A stretch of 16,305 nt of DNA from an uncultured Eubacteriales bacterium (lineage in GTDB: Bacteria; Bacillota; Clostridia; Oscillospirales; Oscillospiraceae). The stretch spans positions 1 to 16,305 of the forward strand of contig URGL01000058.1 of NCBI GenBank assembly GCA_900547405.1. Direction: 5' to 3'. A program made the position numbers and the translations under genes. A model generated the notes under the pieces. That model was not told where the DNA came from. It ran no database searches and saw only the letters and a program-made list of their open reading frames with translations. Position 1 is the stretch's first letter. Each line of letters starts with the position of its first letter. Shown piece by piece: positions 1 through 6,287 of this stretch.

Positions 1-1242
1 GTATTATTACTTTCACTACAGTTTAGCTATGGCCGACGTTTTAACCGCGCACAAAACGCCTTTTCAGTGCTTCTGCTGTGCCTATCCGGCTTGGTTGGAA
101 CAATTTTAGAAGAGCAGGTACATGGCATCAACTTTTTCCTGTATGCCGTCAATTTCATTCTTTGGGGCAGCGTGTACTCCTATTTCTGCCTGAAAGGTCA
201 GTTCGGTCTGAAGCTGGCGATGACAACCGTCTTCTGTGTATCCGTTTTTTATAGTTTTGAATTTGCACACCTTCTGGGTGCCCTTTTTCATGTTCGCAAC
301 TGGCGCTTTTTCTCCCTGCCATTTATCCTGCTGTCCGCCGTTTTTCTGTACATGACAGCACTTCATTCTACCAGAAAGGTTTCCGTGAACTACTGGGGGG
401 CGCTTGTTGCAGCCTCAGTATTCAGCGTCCTCGGATATACATTGCGGTATCGCGAAACATCGGTGGTCTGGGGGACACCGGGGTATCTGGAAATGTGTAA
501 GCGGCAGGCATTTACAAATCTCTGCGGTTTGCTTACCCTGTATATTCTCTTTTTCCTGGTAAGTCATTTAATCCGCCATTATGAATCCAGTTTGACAAAG
601 ATTTCCCTGCGTACCGGCCGCTGGGAACAGACAATCATGTCACAGGAAATTAACCGTTTGACCCATGCACTTCGATTGGAGCGCCATGAAAACCAGCATC
701 GTATGCGCGCGCTGACAGTGCTGCTGGAAGGAGGGAACACAGAGCAGGCGCTGAAGCTTCTTGACGAGTTTTCACAGCAGCCTATCAGTCCCAATACCAA
801 ATGCATCCATACCGGCAATGCAGTGGTGGACGCAATTTTGAACAAAGAAGCTGCTACCGCCTTGCAAAAAGGGATTGCGTTCCATGTGGAAGCATCTCTC
901 ACAAGCAATATGCCCGTATCAGACAGCGAATTGGTTTCTCTGATCTCAAATCTTGTCAGCAATGCAATGGAGGCCAGTGAAAAAGTTGATTCGCCTGAAA
1001 TTGATATTCACATTTTTCCAACCAGATGCTACCTGTGTATTAAAATTCAAAATCGAGCCAACATTGAGCTGCTGCGCAGCAATCCTGAGATGCACACTAC
1101 AAAGCATAATGCAAAGCAGCATGGATTTGGTTTATCTGTAATCCGTGGAATTGCAGAGCAGCACGATGGCTCAGCAGACTTCACCGTAACGGAAGATGGA
1201 TGGTTCATTGCCAAGGTGATGCTGCTGATTTCCGACATCTGA
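1..1242 (+). CDS. AgrC-like GHKL sensor histidine kinase, 5' end outside window
   Basis: Membrane sensor kinase that would phosphorylate a LytTR-type response regulator, as AgrC-family kinases do in peptide signalling. The frame is open from base 1. A GTG at 67 has no clear ribosome site and lies inside the membrane region, so the true start is upstream. Hydrophobic segments fill about 1-590. A linker helix follows, then a His-box-like stretch (HENQH; candidate histidines at 685-687 and 697-699) in the position where AgrC/CitA-type kinases carry their phospho-acceptor. The ATPase part shows an N-box (NLVSNAMEA, asparagines at 949 and 961), an IKIQN segment and a glycine box (GFG, 1123-1131). 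Both ATP-lid boxes look intact. The partner regulator is not in the window and may lie upstream. Codon use is more AT-rich than in the neighbouring cob genes. Family assignment is good; the ligand is unknown. Confidence 0.85.
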   Translation, partial: VLLLSLQFSYGRRFNRAQNAFSVLLLCLSGLVGTILEEQVHGINFFLYAVNFILWGSVYSYFCLKGQFGLKLAMTTVFCVSVFYSFEFAHLLGALFHVRNWRFFSLPFILLSAVFLYMTALHSTRKVSVNYWGALVAASVFSVLGYTLRYRETSVVWGTPGYLEMCKRQAFTNLCGLLTLYILFFLVSHLIRHYESSLTKISLRTGRWEQTIMSQEINRLTHALRLERHENQHRMRALTVLLEGGNTEQALKLLDEFSQQPISPNTKCIHTGNAVVDAILNKEAATALQKGIAFHVEASLTSNMPVSDSELVSLISNLVSNAMEASEKVDSPEIDIHIFPTRCYLCIKIQNRANIELLRSNPEMHTTKHNAKQHGFGLSVIRGIAEQHDGSADFTVTEDGWFIAKVMLLISDI

Positions 1243-1290
1243 TTGTTTAAGGTTAGGGTTTTCCCGTCCCGCCGCCTTTTCTGACCAACA

Positions 1291-1319
1291 AAAAAAGAGC
1301 CCCGAAAGGGCTCTTTTTT
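1291..1319. terminator. Bidirectional intrinsic terminator
   Basis: The inverted repeat GAGCCC (1297-1302) / GGGCTC (1308-1313) has a CGAAA loop. It is flanked by six A on the left and six T on the right, so a U-tract follows the stem on either strand. It ends the histidine kinase transcript on the plus strand and the tRNA-Leu transcript on the minus strand. Confidence 0.93.
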
Positions 1320-1320
1320 C

Positions 1321-1403
1321 TGGTGCGAGAGAGGGGACTCGAACCCCCACGGCGTAACCACACGCACCTCAAACGTGCTTGTCTACCATTCCAACACTCT
1401 CGC
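1321..1403 (-). tRNA. tRNA-Leu (anticodon GAG)
   Basis: On the minus strand the acceptor arms GCGAGAG and CTCTCGC pair (1397-1403 with 1325-1331). The CCA end is encoded (1321-1323). The T-arm has five pairs around TTCGAGT. The anticodon stem CACGT/GCGTG encloses the loop TTGAGGT, giving anticodon GAG (1368-1370), which reads CUC/CUU leucine codons. A long variable arm, as in class II tRNAs, fits leucine. The 83-nt length includes CCA. The gene has its own promoter (1416-1444) and terminator (1291-1319). Confidence 0.96.
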
Positions 1404-1415
1404 AAGTGCTTGGGT

Positions 1416-1444
1416 ATTATATCCTATTCTGCCGGATTTGTCAA
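1416..1444 (-). promoter_or_regulatory. Consensus sigma-A-type promoter of tRNA-Leu
   Basis: On the minus strand TTGACA (1439-1444) and TATAAT (1416-1421) are separated by exactly 17 bp: a full match to both consensus hexamers. Transcription would start about 6 nt before the tRNA 5' end. It begins only 7 bp past the cobC stop codon, so the tRNA can be expressed independently of the cobalamin operon. Confidence 0.93.
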
Positions 1445-1451
1445 GTGCGAT

Positions 1452-1997
1452 TTACGGGATGGGACGGTAGTTTTTTTCGGAGACGGCATAGCCTCTGCCG
1501 GGGGCAGGCTGCCACTGGTACCGATTTTTCTGCTCCTCCGGAAACAGGCTCTCCATAATGGCGGCAATGACGCCGCCATGGGTGATGAGAACGGTATCCT
1601 CTTTCAGCAGCTCCGGCAATGCGGACAGCACCCGTTTGGTCATCTGGTTGCCGCTCTCCCCTTCTGGCGGGATATTTGCCATATTGTCTCCGGTGAGCCA
1701 AGCCTGATAGTCCCGCCGGTCCTTCAGGTCTTCGTAGGTGTGCATTTCAAAAACGCCGAAGTCCACCTCCCGGAAGGCCGGGGATTGGGTATGGGGAACG
1801 GGACCGAAGAGGATGGACAGGGTCTGCTCTGTCCGGCGCATGCCGCTGGTAAGAAATCGGGCCTCCGGTATTTCATAGCACAGCCGCTTCAGCTCTTCGG
1901 CTCCCTCCTGAGATAAGGGCAGGTCCGTACTGCCGCAGTAGCGGTGCTCCAGATTCGCCTGGGTCTTGCCGTGGCGGATCAGATAGAGCGTACTCAT
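1452..1997 (-). CDS. cobC: Histidine phosphatase family protein, probable alpha-ribazole phosphatase CobC
   Basis: Predicted to remove the 5'-phosphate from alpha-ribazole phosphate or adenosylcobalamin phosphate in the last step of nucleotide-loop assembly. The 181-residue protein starts with the phosphoglycerate-mutase-type motif LIRHGKT (R8, H9). It has R54 (SGMRRTEQT), an acid at E77 (FREVDFG) and the second catalytic histidine H140 (LITHGG), so the active site looks complete. The start at 1997 is chosen because it directly precedes the RHG strand, has GGAG 11 nt upstream and overlaps the stop of the preceding gene by ATGA; an in-frame ATG at 2090 would read through that gene. Family membership is clear. 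The specific substrate is inferred from position at the end of a cobT-cobU-cobS operon. Confidence 0.88.
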   Translation of the reverse strand: MSTLYLIRHGKTQANLEHRYCGSTDLPLSQEGAEELKRLCYEIPEARFLTSGMRRTEQTLSILFGPVPHTQSPAFREVDFGVFEMHTYEDLKDRRDYQAWLTGDNMANIPPEGESGNQMTKRVLSALPELLKEDTVLITHGGVIAAIMESLFPEEQKNRYQWQPAPGRGYAVSEKNYRPIP

Positions 1998-2362
1998 TTC
2001 AGTCTCTGCTCCAATCCGCAGAAGATCCGATAGACCCGACTTGCGTGAGCAGCCAGATATTGGCACACCAGGCCTGTCATCTGCCGCCACTGGCGAAGTT
2101 CCGGGTCGATGGGGACCACACCGCAGAATACATCCATGCAGATCAGGGTTTTTTCGGAAAGGTCCTGGCCTTTCAGAATTTCCAGAGGGTCCTTGCCTTC
2201 CTGGACGCAGGCCAGAGTGAATTCCTCCAACCGGTCAATGCAGGGTTTGGAAAAATCGATATCGCTTCCGGTGCAGGTATAGACACCCTCCGCAGGAATG
2301 CCCAAGGTGTTTTCCGCGAAGGCACGCTTGCCCTGATAGGCACCGCCAATAATCAAATCCAT
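1994..2362 (-). CDS. Short CobU-like P-loop protein (lacks the guanylylation histidine)
   Basis: A 122-residue relative of the bifunctional adenosylcobinamide kinase/guanylyltransferase, well short of the usual 180 or so. It has an N-terminal P-loop-like sequence GGAYQGKRA (6-14), but the Ser/Thr after the lysine is Arg13. There is no RIxxH motif carrying the histidine that accepts GMP. The second half matches the canonical C-terminal part of Salmonella CobU: DVFCGVVP corresponds to EVGMGIVP, followed by RQWRQMTG, CQYLA and a terminal LK. The start has AAAGGAG 7 nt upstream. It lies 12 bp after cobS and overlaps cobC by 4 bases, so it is co-expressed with a full-length CobU. It may be a partner subunit, a regulator or a divergent kinase; catalysis cannot be assumed. 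Confidence 0.78.
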   Translation of the reverse strand: MDLIIGGAYQGKRAFAENTLGIPAEGVYTCTGSDIDFSKPCIDRLEEFTLACVQEGKDPLEILKGQDLSEKTLICMDVFCGVVPIDPELRQWRQMTGLVCQYLAAHASRVYRIFCGLEQRLK

Positions 2363-2374
2363 GTTTTTTCTCCT

Positions 2375-3115
2375 TTACAATAGGGCCATTGCGCCCAGAG
2401 CTCCCAACTCCGCCAATGTCAGGCAATAGCCGGAAATATCGCCGTTCATACCTCCCAGGCTCTTGTATGCCCTGCCCAGAGCCAGCCCATAGACGGTAAG
2501 CTCTGCCGCAATGACCCAGACGTAGGTTGGCCAAATGCAGAGGGCTCCTGCCAGACACAGCAGCAGCGCAGCCCCGGGGATGCAGATATCCGCCGCCCTT
2601 GCCTTTTTCTGAACATACTGGCTGGTGGACATTTTGGGCAGCACCGCCACTGCCACCGCACTGGCGCAGCGGCTGACCACAGGAATCAAAATCAGCATTT
2701 TGGCATCCGCCCAATTGGGTGCGGCAGTGCAAAAGGCAAACTGGAAGAGGGTCAGCGCAATGGAGCCGATGACGGCAAAGGAGCCTACATGGGAGTCCTT
2801 CAGGATTTCCCGGCGGCGATCCAGATCCCGGCAGGACCGGACAGCGTCGGTCACATCCATAAAGCCGTCCAGGTGGATGCTGCCCGTCAGGATCCACGGG
2901 GCGGCGCAGAGGACGGCTCCCTGGATCAGCACAGGCAGCGCAAGATAATCGCACAGCAGACTCCCCAGCCACCAGACGAGGCCGATCTCCAAGCCCACCA
3001 GGGGCAAGCACCACAGGAGCTTGTCCCTGGCCTGCTCATCCCAGATCTGAACGGGGCAGGGTATGGCGCAGAACATGGACTGGCACATAACAAACGCGTG
3101 AAACAGGGACTTCAT
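2375..3115 (-). CDS. cobS: Adenosylcobinamide-GDP ribazoletransferase (cobalamin synthase)
   Basis: Integral membrane enzyme that joins adenosylcobinamide-GDP and alpha-ribazole (or its phosphate), completing the nucleotide loop. The 246-residue protein has the family hallmark HLDGFMDVTDA at 81-91, with the conserved aspartates thought to bind Mg2+, and EILKDSHVG at 103-111. Several hydrophobic segments follow (roughly 40-58, 60-78, 112-130, 135-160, 180-215 and the C-terminus). Length is normal for the family. The ATG at 3115 overlaps the cobU stop as ATGA, with GGGAGGG about 8 nt upstream. The short CobU-like gene starts 12 bp downstream. I see nothing missing. Confidence 0.95.
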   Translation of the reverse strand: MKSLFHAFVMCQSMFCAIPCPVQIWDEQARDKLLWCLPLVGLEIGLVWWLGSLLCDYLALPVLIQGAVLCAAPWILTGSIHLDGFMDVTDAVRSCRDLDRRREILKDSHVGSFAVIGSIALTLFQFAFCTAAPNWADAKMLILIPVVSRCASAVAVAVLPKMSTSQYVQKKARAADICIPGAALLLCLAGALCIWPTYVWVIAAELTVYGLALGRAYKSLGGMNGDISGYCLTLAELGALGAMALL

Positions 3116-3657
3116 TTTGGAATCCCTCCCTTGTGAAAAATCAGGTTCCCGGCGCTGACCTCAATCACGGTGTCTGCCCGGGAGGCCAGGTACCGGTCCA
3201 GCTTGGCAAGTCCCCGGCGGTAATTTTCCGTTACCTCATCGTAGCGGGCAGCATCAGAATAGATATAGTCGCTGACCAATACAAGATTGGAGACCCTGTC
3301 GCAGAGTGACCCCAGCCCCTTTTGGCAGCGGTCAGCTGCATCCTCGTCCATCTCACAGGAGGTAGGGTCCGGGAAAAGCTCATTGAGGAGCAAGGCGGTG
3401 ACACTGTCCAGAAGGAAGCTGCCATTGGGGTCTGCTTTGGTAAGCACCTTGGCAATGTCTCTTCCCTGCTCCACGGTCTCGAAGCCCATGCCGTCCCGGT
3501 CGGCAATATGGCGGCGGATACGGTCCCTGTCCTCCTGGTCGCTGGGAATCATAGTGGCAATATAGTAGCGCTTCCCGCCCCCAGCCAATTTCACAGCCAA
3601 ATTCTGGGCCAGGGAGGACTTTCCATTTTTCGCCCCTCCCGTAATAAATACGATCAT
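3112..3657 (-). CDS. cobU: Adenosylcobinamide kinase/adenosylcobinamide-phosphate guanylyltransferase
   Basis: Phosphorylates adenosylcobinamide and transfers GMP to give adenosylcobinamide-GDP for CobS. The 181-residue protein has the P-loop GGAKNGKSS (7-15), YIATM (32-36), and DRIRRH with H50 at the place of the guanylylated histidine (His46 in Salmonella CobU). DSVTALLLNE (84-93) corresponds to the second conserved strand. The region where Salmonella CobU reads NEVGMGIVP is instead SDYIYSDAA (about 129-137), so the C-terminal third is a divergent subtype, although YRRGL and YLASRAD still align. It overlaps cobT and cobS by 4 bases on each side. Its function in this operon is well supported; the divergent C-terminus may be connected with the short CobU-like protein encoded downstream. 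Confidence 0.92.
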   Translation of the reverse strand: MIVFITGGAKNGKSSLAQNLAVKLAGGGKRYYIATMIPSDQEDRDRIRRHIADRDGMGFETVEQGRDIAKVLTKADPNGSFLLDSVTALLLNELFPDPTSCEMDEDAADRCQKGLGSLCDRVSNLVLVSDYIYSDAARYDEVTENYRRGLAKLDRYLASRADTVIEVSAGNLIFHKGGIPK

Positions 3658-4742
3658 TTCCGGGCCTCCACGGTGAACTTATCCCCTTCCCGGATCTCCT
3701 CCAGGTAGCCGTCATCAATGCCCGCCTGGTCAAAGGTGGCCATATCGTTTATGATGCTACAGGCAGCGGACAAAACCTGGAACGTCAGTGGGCAGCCGCT
3801 GCCCTCGCCCAGGCGCATACTCAGCTGGAAGATCGGCTCCAGCCGCAGCTCCTCCAGAGCCAGTCTATAGCCGATCTCGTAGGACAAATGGCTGGGCACA
3901 AAATAGTCCCGGGCCGCCGGGCAGAGCCGGGCAGCGCAGAGGGCAGCTACCACAGAGATAAAGCCGTCGATGACCACCGGCCGGTGGCTGGCAGCGGCCC
4001 CCAGGAAGGCCCCGCACATGGCGGCCAAGTCGAAGCCGCCGACCTTTTGCAGAACGTCCACCGGGTCTTTCCCATTCGGTTGATTCAGAGCAATGGCCTG
4101 GGCAATGACCTGCTTCTTTTTCTGAAAGGATTCGTCGGTGATACCGCCGCCTCTACCAGTGACAGTCTCTACCGGCACCCCCAGCAGCACTGCCAGCACC
4201 GCCGAAGAGGTAGTGGTGTTGCCGATGCCCATCTCCCCTACTCCCAAAGCATCCGCCGGGGTATCCATGGCCAGCTGGGCTCCGATGAGAATGGCCTTTT
4301 CCGCCTGCTCCCGGGTCATGGCCGGACCCTTGGCAATGTTCTGGGTCCCAAAGGCAATTTTCCGGTCCAGCACCGCCGGTTCCCGAATGATGGCGTTGAC
4401 ACCCACATCACAAACGGTGATTCCGGCTCCGAAGTGCTTACACAGCACGGAGGCACCGGTTTTGGCCCGGGTCAGGTTAACGGTCTGCATCAGAGTCACA
4501 GACTGAGGGGCACTGGATACCCCCTCCTCTACCACACCGTTGTCGGCAGCGAAGACCAGCAAATGGGTCTTATCCATGGTGTTTTGGACTTTTCCTGTGA
4601 TCCCGGCCAGCTGAATGGACAGGTCCTCCAGCCGCCCCAGGCTTCTGGGGGGCTTGGCCAAGGCATCCTGCCGCCGGCGGGCAGCCTCCATGGCGGCCTC
4701 ATCCAGAGGCTGGATCCTGGTTATCAGTTCTTTCAGGGTCAT
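3654..4742 (-). CDS. cobT: Nicotinate-nucleotide--dimethylbenzimidazole phosphoribosyltransferase
   Basis: Activates the cobamide lower-ligand base by exchanging it with nicotinate in nicotinate mononucleotide, giving alpha-ribazole phosphate. The 362-residue protein has the family landmarks KPPRSLGRLE (30-39), FAADNGV, GEMGIGNTTTSS (169-180), GRGGGITD (197-204), SHLSYEIG with the likely catalytic glutamate E289 (Glu317 in Salmonella CobT), and RLGEGSGCPL (310-319). The start at 4742 is preferred over an in-frame ATG at 4778: it has GGAGGAAG just upstream, matches the family N-terminus, and forms an ATGA overlap with the upstream gene. Related enzymes accept several benzimidazoles and phenolics, so the lower ligand used here cannot be read from the sequence. 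Confidence 0.97.
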   Translation of the reverse strand: MTLKELITRIQPLDEAAMEAARRRQDALAKPPRSLGRLEDLSIQLAGITGKVQNTMDKTHLLVFAADNGVVEEGVSSAPQSVTLMQTVNLTRAKTGASVLCKHFGAGITVCDVGVNAIIREPAVLDRKIAFGTQNIAKGPAMTREQAEKAILIGAQLAMDTPADALGVGEMGIGNTTTSSAVLAVLLGVPVETVTGRGGGITDESFQKKKQVIAQAIALNQPNGKDPVDVLQKVGGFDLAAMCGAFLGAAASHRPVVIDGFISVVAALCAARLCPAARDYFVPSHLSYEIGYRLALEELRLEPIFQLSMRLGEGSGCPLTFQVLSAACSIINDMATFDQAGIDDGYLEEIREGDKFTVEARK

Positions 4743-5497
4743 ATTTCTTCCTCCAATAGTCCCTTTTGCCGGAGCCACGCTACATCCACGGCTCCGTTTG
4801 TCACTTCCAGAGTAAAGCTGGCGTCCAGCCCCTGCGCCTGGCGCAGAACATCCTCTATTGGGATGTTCCCCTGCCCCAGAGAGGAATGGGTGTCCGCCCT
4901 AGAATCGTTGTTATGAATGTGAAAATGCCTTATCCAAGGCCCTAAGGTCTCCAGCCAGCCGGAAATCGGGATCCCGGAACAGACATTGGCGTGGCCCACA
5001 TCCAGGCAAATGGCAAGCCGGGGGTCGTTCACCTCTTTCACAATATCCCGCATCCAGGCCGGATCCGACTCCATCACGTTTTCCAGGCAGATGATCCTAT
5101 TTTCCCGCATATCCTTTAAGAATTCTCGCCAGAAGAGGATGGATTGCTCCGTATACCAGCAGGGATAATAGACATTGGGTACAAATCCGGCATGGATAAC
5201 CACCTTGTCTGCCCCATAGCTTGCCGCCAGGCCGCAGGCCTGCCGGTAGCGCTGGACCGCCAATCGCCGGGCCTTCGGATCGATGGCGCAGGGAAAGAGC
5301 TCATTGAAAGGGCCATGGAGGATCCTGCGAGGGACCCCCTCCACCTCCGCCAGAACCTTTTGGTGGTGCTCTTCAAAGTGCTCGTCCATATTGCTGGCGG
5401 TGCAGTACTCCGCAATCTCCACGCCCAAGCCCTGAGCCCGGGCAATGCTGCCCGCTTCCGGGTCAATGGTGGAAAGATAGACGCGCTGTTTTTTCAT
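4739..5497 (-). CDS. Xylose-isomerase-like/endonuclease-IV-like TIM-barrel protein
   Basis: First gene of the cobamide operon, 252 residues, soluble, with no signal peptide. By family it is a sugar phosphate isomerase/epimerase-type (AP endonuclease family 2) TIM barrel. The possible metal ligands follow the order found in endonuclease IV: H61 (LHGPF), H102 (VIHAGF), E139 (LENV), D166 and H169 (LDVGHAN), H195 (HIHNND), D202 and H204 (DTHSSLGQGN), E231 (TLEV). All nine tri-metal ligand positions therefore appear occupied, and the DxHxxLGxGN segment is especially endonuclease-IV-like. The start at 5497 has GAGG upstream and sits behind a good promoter; an in-frame ATG at 5575 lies upstream of that promoter. 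The gene overlaps cobT by ATGA, arguing for a role linked to cobamide assembly or sugar-phosphate supply. Substrate unknown. Confidence 0.85.
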   Translation of the reverse strand: MKKQRVYLSTIDPEAGSIARAQGLGVEIAEYCTASNMDEHFEEHHQKVLAEVEGVPRRILHGPFNELFPCAIDPKARRLAVQRYRQACGLAASYGADKVVIHAGFVPNVYYPCWYTEQSILFWREFLKDMRENRIICLENVMESDPAWMRDIVKEVNDPRLAICLDVGHANVCSGIPISGWLETLGPWIRHFHIHNNDSRADTHSSLGQGNIPIEDVLRQAQGLDASFTLEVTNGAVDVAWLRQKGLLEEEI

Positions 5498-5527
5498 AAC
5501 TGTCCTCGCTTGCCGCATTTTTTTGTT

Positions 5528-5556
5528 ATTATAACAATCTCCAGGCAAAAATGCAA
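5528..5556 (-). promoter_or_regulatory. Promoter of the cobamide-assembly operon
   Basis: On the minus strand TTGCAT (5551-5556), a 17-bp spacer and TATAAT (5528-5533). The start would fall near 5521, leaving a 5' leader of about 24 nt. That is too short for a cobalamin riboswitch. It is back to back with the plus-strand promoter at 5575-5603. Confidence 0.85.
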
Positions 5557-5574
5557 TAGGCCAGCCAATTCCCA

Positions 5575-5603
5575 TTGATTTTCTAGAGGATTTGTGCTAC
5601 AAT
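5575..5603 (+). promoter_or_regulatory. Promoter of the DUF4430 lipoprotein gene
   Basis: TTGATT (5575-5580), a 17-bp spacer and TACAAT (5598-5603), with TGC directly before the -10 giving an extended -10 element. It overlaps an in-frame upstream ATG (5602), so that ATG would not be transcribed and translation must start at 5659. Only 18 bp separate its -35 from the -35 of the divergent cob promoter, so one regulator could control both. Confidence 0.82.
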
Positions 5604-5658
5604 GGCTTCTCATCCGGAGTCCTCTCCAGATGCACCAACAGAACAGGAGTATATTCTT

Positions 5659-6066
5659 ATGAAGAAATGGATCGCGGTACTTTTGTGCCTTATCACGCTT
5701 TTTTCTCTGGCAGCCTGCGGCAAGCGGGAGGCGGAGCAGACAACCGTCCAATTGGTATCCGGACAGACCTACGGCACCGGCAAGCACAGCTTTGACTTTG
5801 TGGTCACCGACCCTGATGGGGTGGATACCTCCGTCACCATAAAAACCGACGCGGATATGGTAGGTGCCGCCCTGCTGGAGCTGGGCATTGTAGACGGAGA
5901 AAACAGCTCCTACGGGCTGTACATCAAAACCGTAAACGGCATCACTCTGGACTACGACAAGGACGGAAAATACTGGGCCTTTTATGTCAACGGTGAGTAC
6001 GCTCTAAATGGTGTAGACGCTACCCCGGTGGAAGACGGGGCAATCTACGAAATGAAAGCGGAATAA
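5659..6066 (+). CDS. DUF4430-domain lipoprotein (possible corrinoid-binding surface protein)
   Basis: A 135-residue predicted lipoprotein. The N-terminus is MKKW, a hydrophobic stretch (4-18) and the lipobox LAAC with the lipidated Cys20, so it should be anchored outside the membrane. The mature part, from about 40, resembles the DUF4430/transcobalamin-like C-terminal domain: GLYIKTVNGI, then WAFYVNGEYALNGVDA, VEDGAIYEM. That family includes the beta-domain of animal cobalamin carriers and many bacterial surface proteins, so the fold alone does not prove B12 binding. GGAG lies 9 nt before ATG 5659; the longer reading from 5602 overlaps the promoter and would bury the signal peptide. Its divergence from a cobamide operon makes corrinoid capture attractive. 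No transport permease adjoins it. Confidence 0.82.
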   Translation: MKKWIAVLLCLITLFSLAACGKREAEQTTVQLVSGQTYGTGKHSFDFVVTDPDGVDTSVTIKTDADMVGAALLELGIVDGENSSYGLYIKTVNGITLDYDKDGKYWAFYVNGEYALNGVDATPVEDGAIYEMKAE

Positions 6067-6073
6067 AAATTGC

Positions 6074-6165
6074 TGTCATTGCGAACCAGTCAGCGGACCG
6101 GTGTGGTAATCTCCTCGTTGAATGGGGGATTGCCACGACAGTGTGCGCACTGTCTCGCAATGACA
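6074..6165. repeat. Inverted pair of a ~41-bp REP-like hairpin repeat (BIME-like)
   Basis: Two copies of one unit face each other: 6074-6114 on the plus strand and 6124-6165 on the minus strand. Each begins TGTCATTGCGA, contains an inner inverted repeat (CCAGT...ACCGG in the first, GACAGTG...CACTGTC in the second) and ends GTGG(C/T)AATC(C/T)CC. The outer ends form an 11-bp perfect inverted repeat. A third, single copy lies at 10988-11029. This repeat pair occupies most of the gap between the lipoprotein and phosphoglucomutase genes and, with TTTCTCTTTTT after it, may also end the lipoprotein transcript. Confidence 0.88.
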
Positions 6166-6196
6166 TTTCTCTTTTTATGCAAGGTTTTTGAGATTA

Positions 6197-6225
6197 TTGA
6201 CAAACAATCAAAAATGGATTATAGT
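6197..6225 (+). promoter_or_regulatory. Promoter of the phosphoglucomutase gene
   Basis: TTGACA (6197-6202), a 17-bp spacer and TATAGT (6220-6225). The predicted start near 6232 gives a leader of about 56 nt before the ATG at 6288. I see no regulatory palindrome next to it. Confidence 0.88.
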
Positions 6226-6287
6226 ATGGTTGTTGAATTTGCAAACCCTAATTATAAAATAACCATATGTGAGGACAGGTGAATAAC

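Noticed and set aside
1323..1916. Open frame on the plus strand spanning the tRNA-Leu and the cobC region
   Set aside because: It begins inside a tRNA gene and runs antisense to cobC, which has all its catalytic motifs.
3888..4916. Open frame of 342 codons on the plus strand across cobT
   Set aside because: Opposite-strand shadow of an unmistakable cobT and of its upstream neighbour. No ribosome site or recognisable domain.
5602..5658. Earlier ATG for the DUF4430 lipoprotein
   Set aside because: The ATG overlaps the -10 element TACAAT and so would lie upstream of the transcript; it would also put 19 residues before a clean lipoprotein signal peptide.
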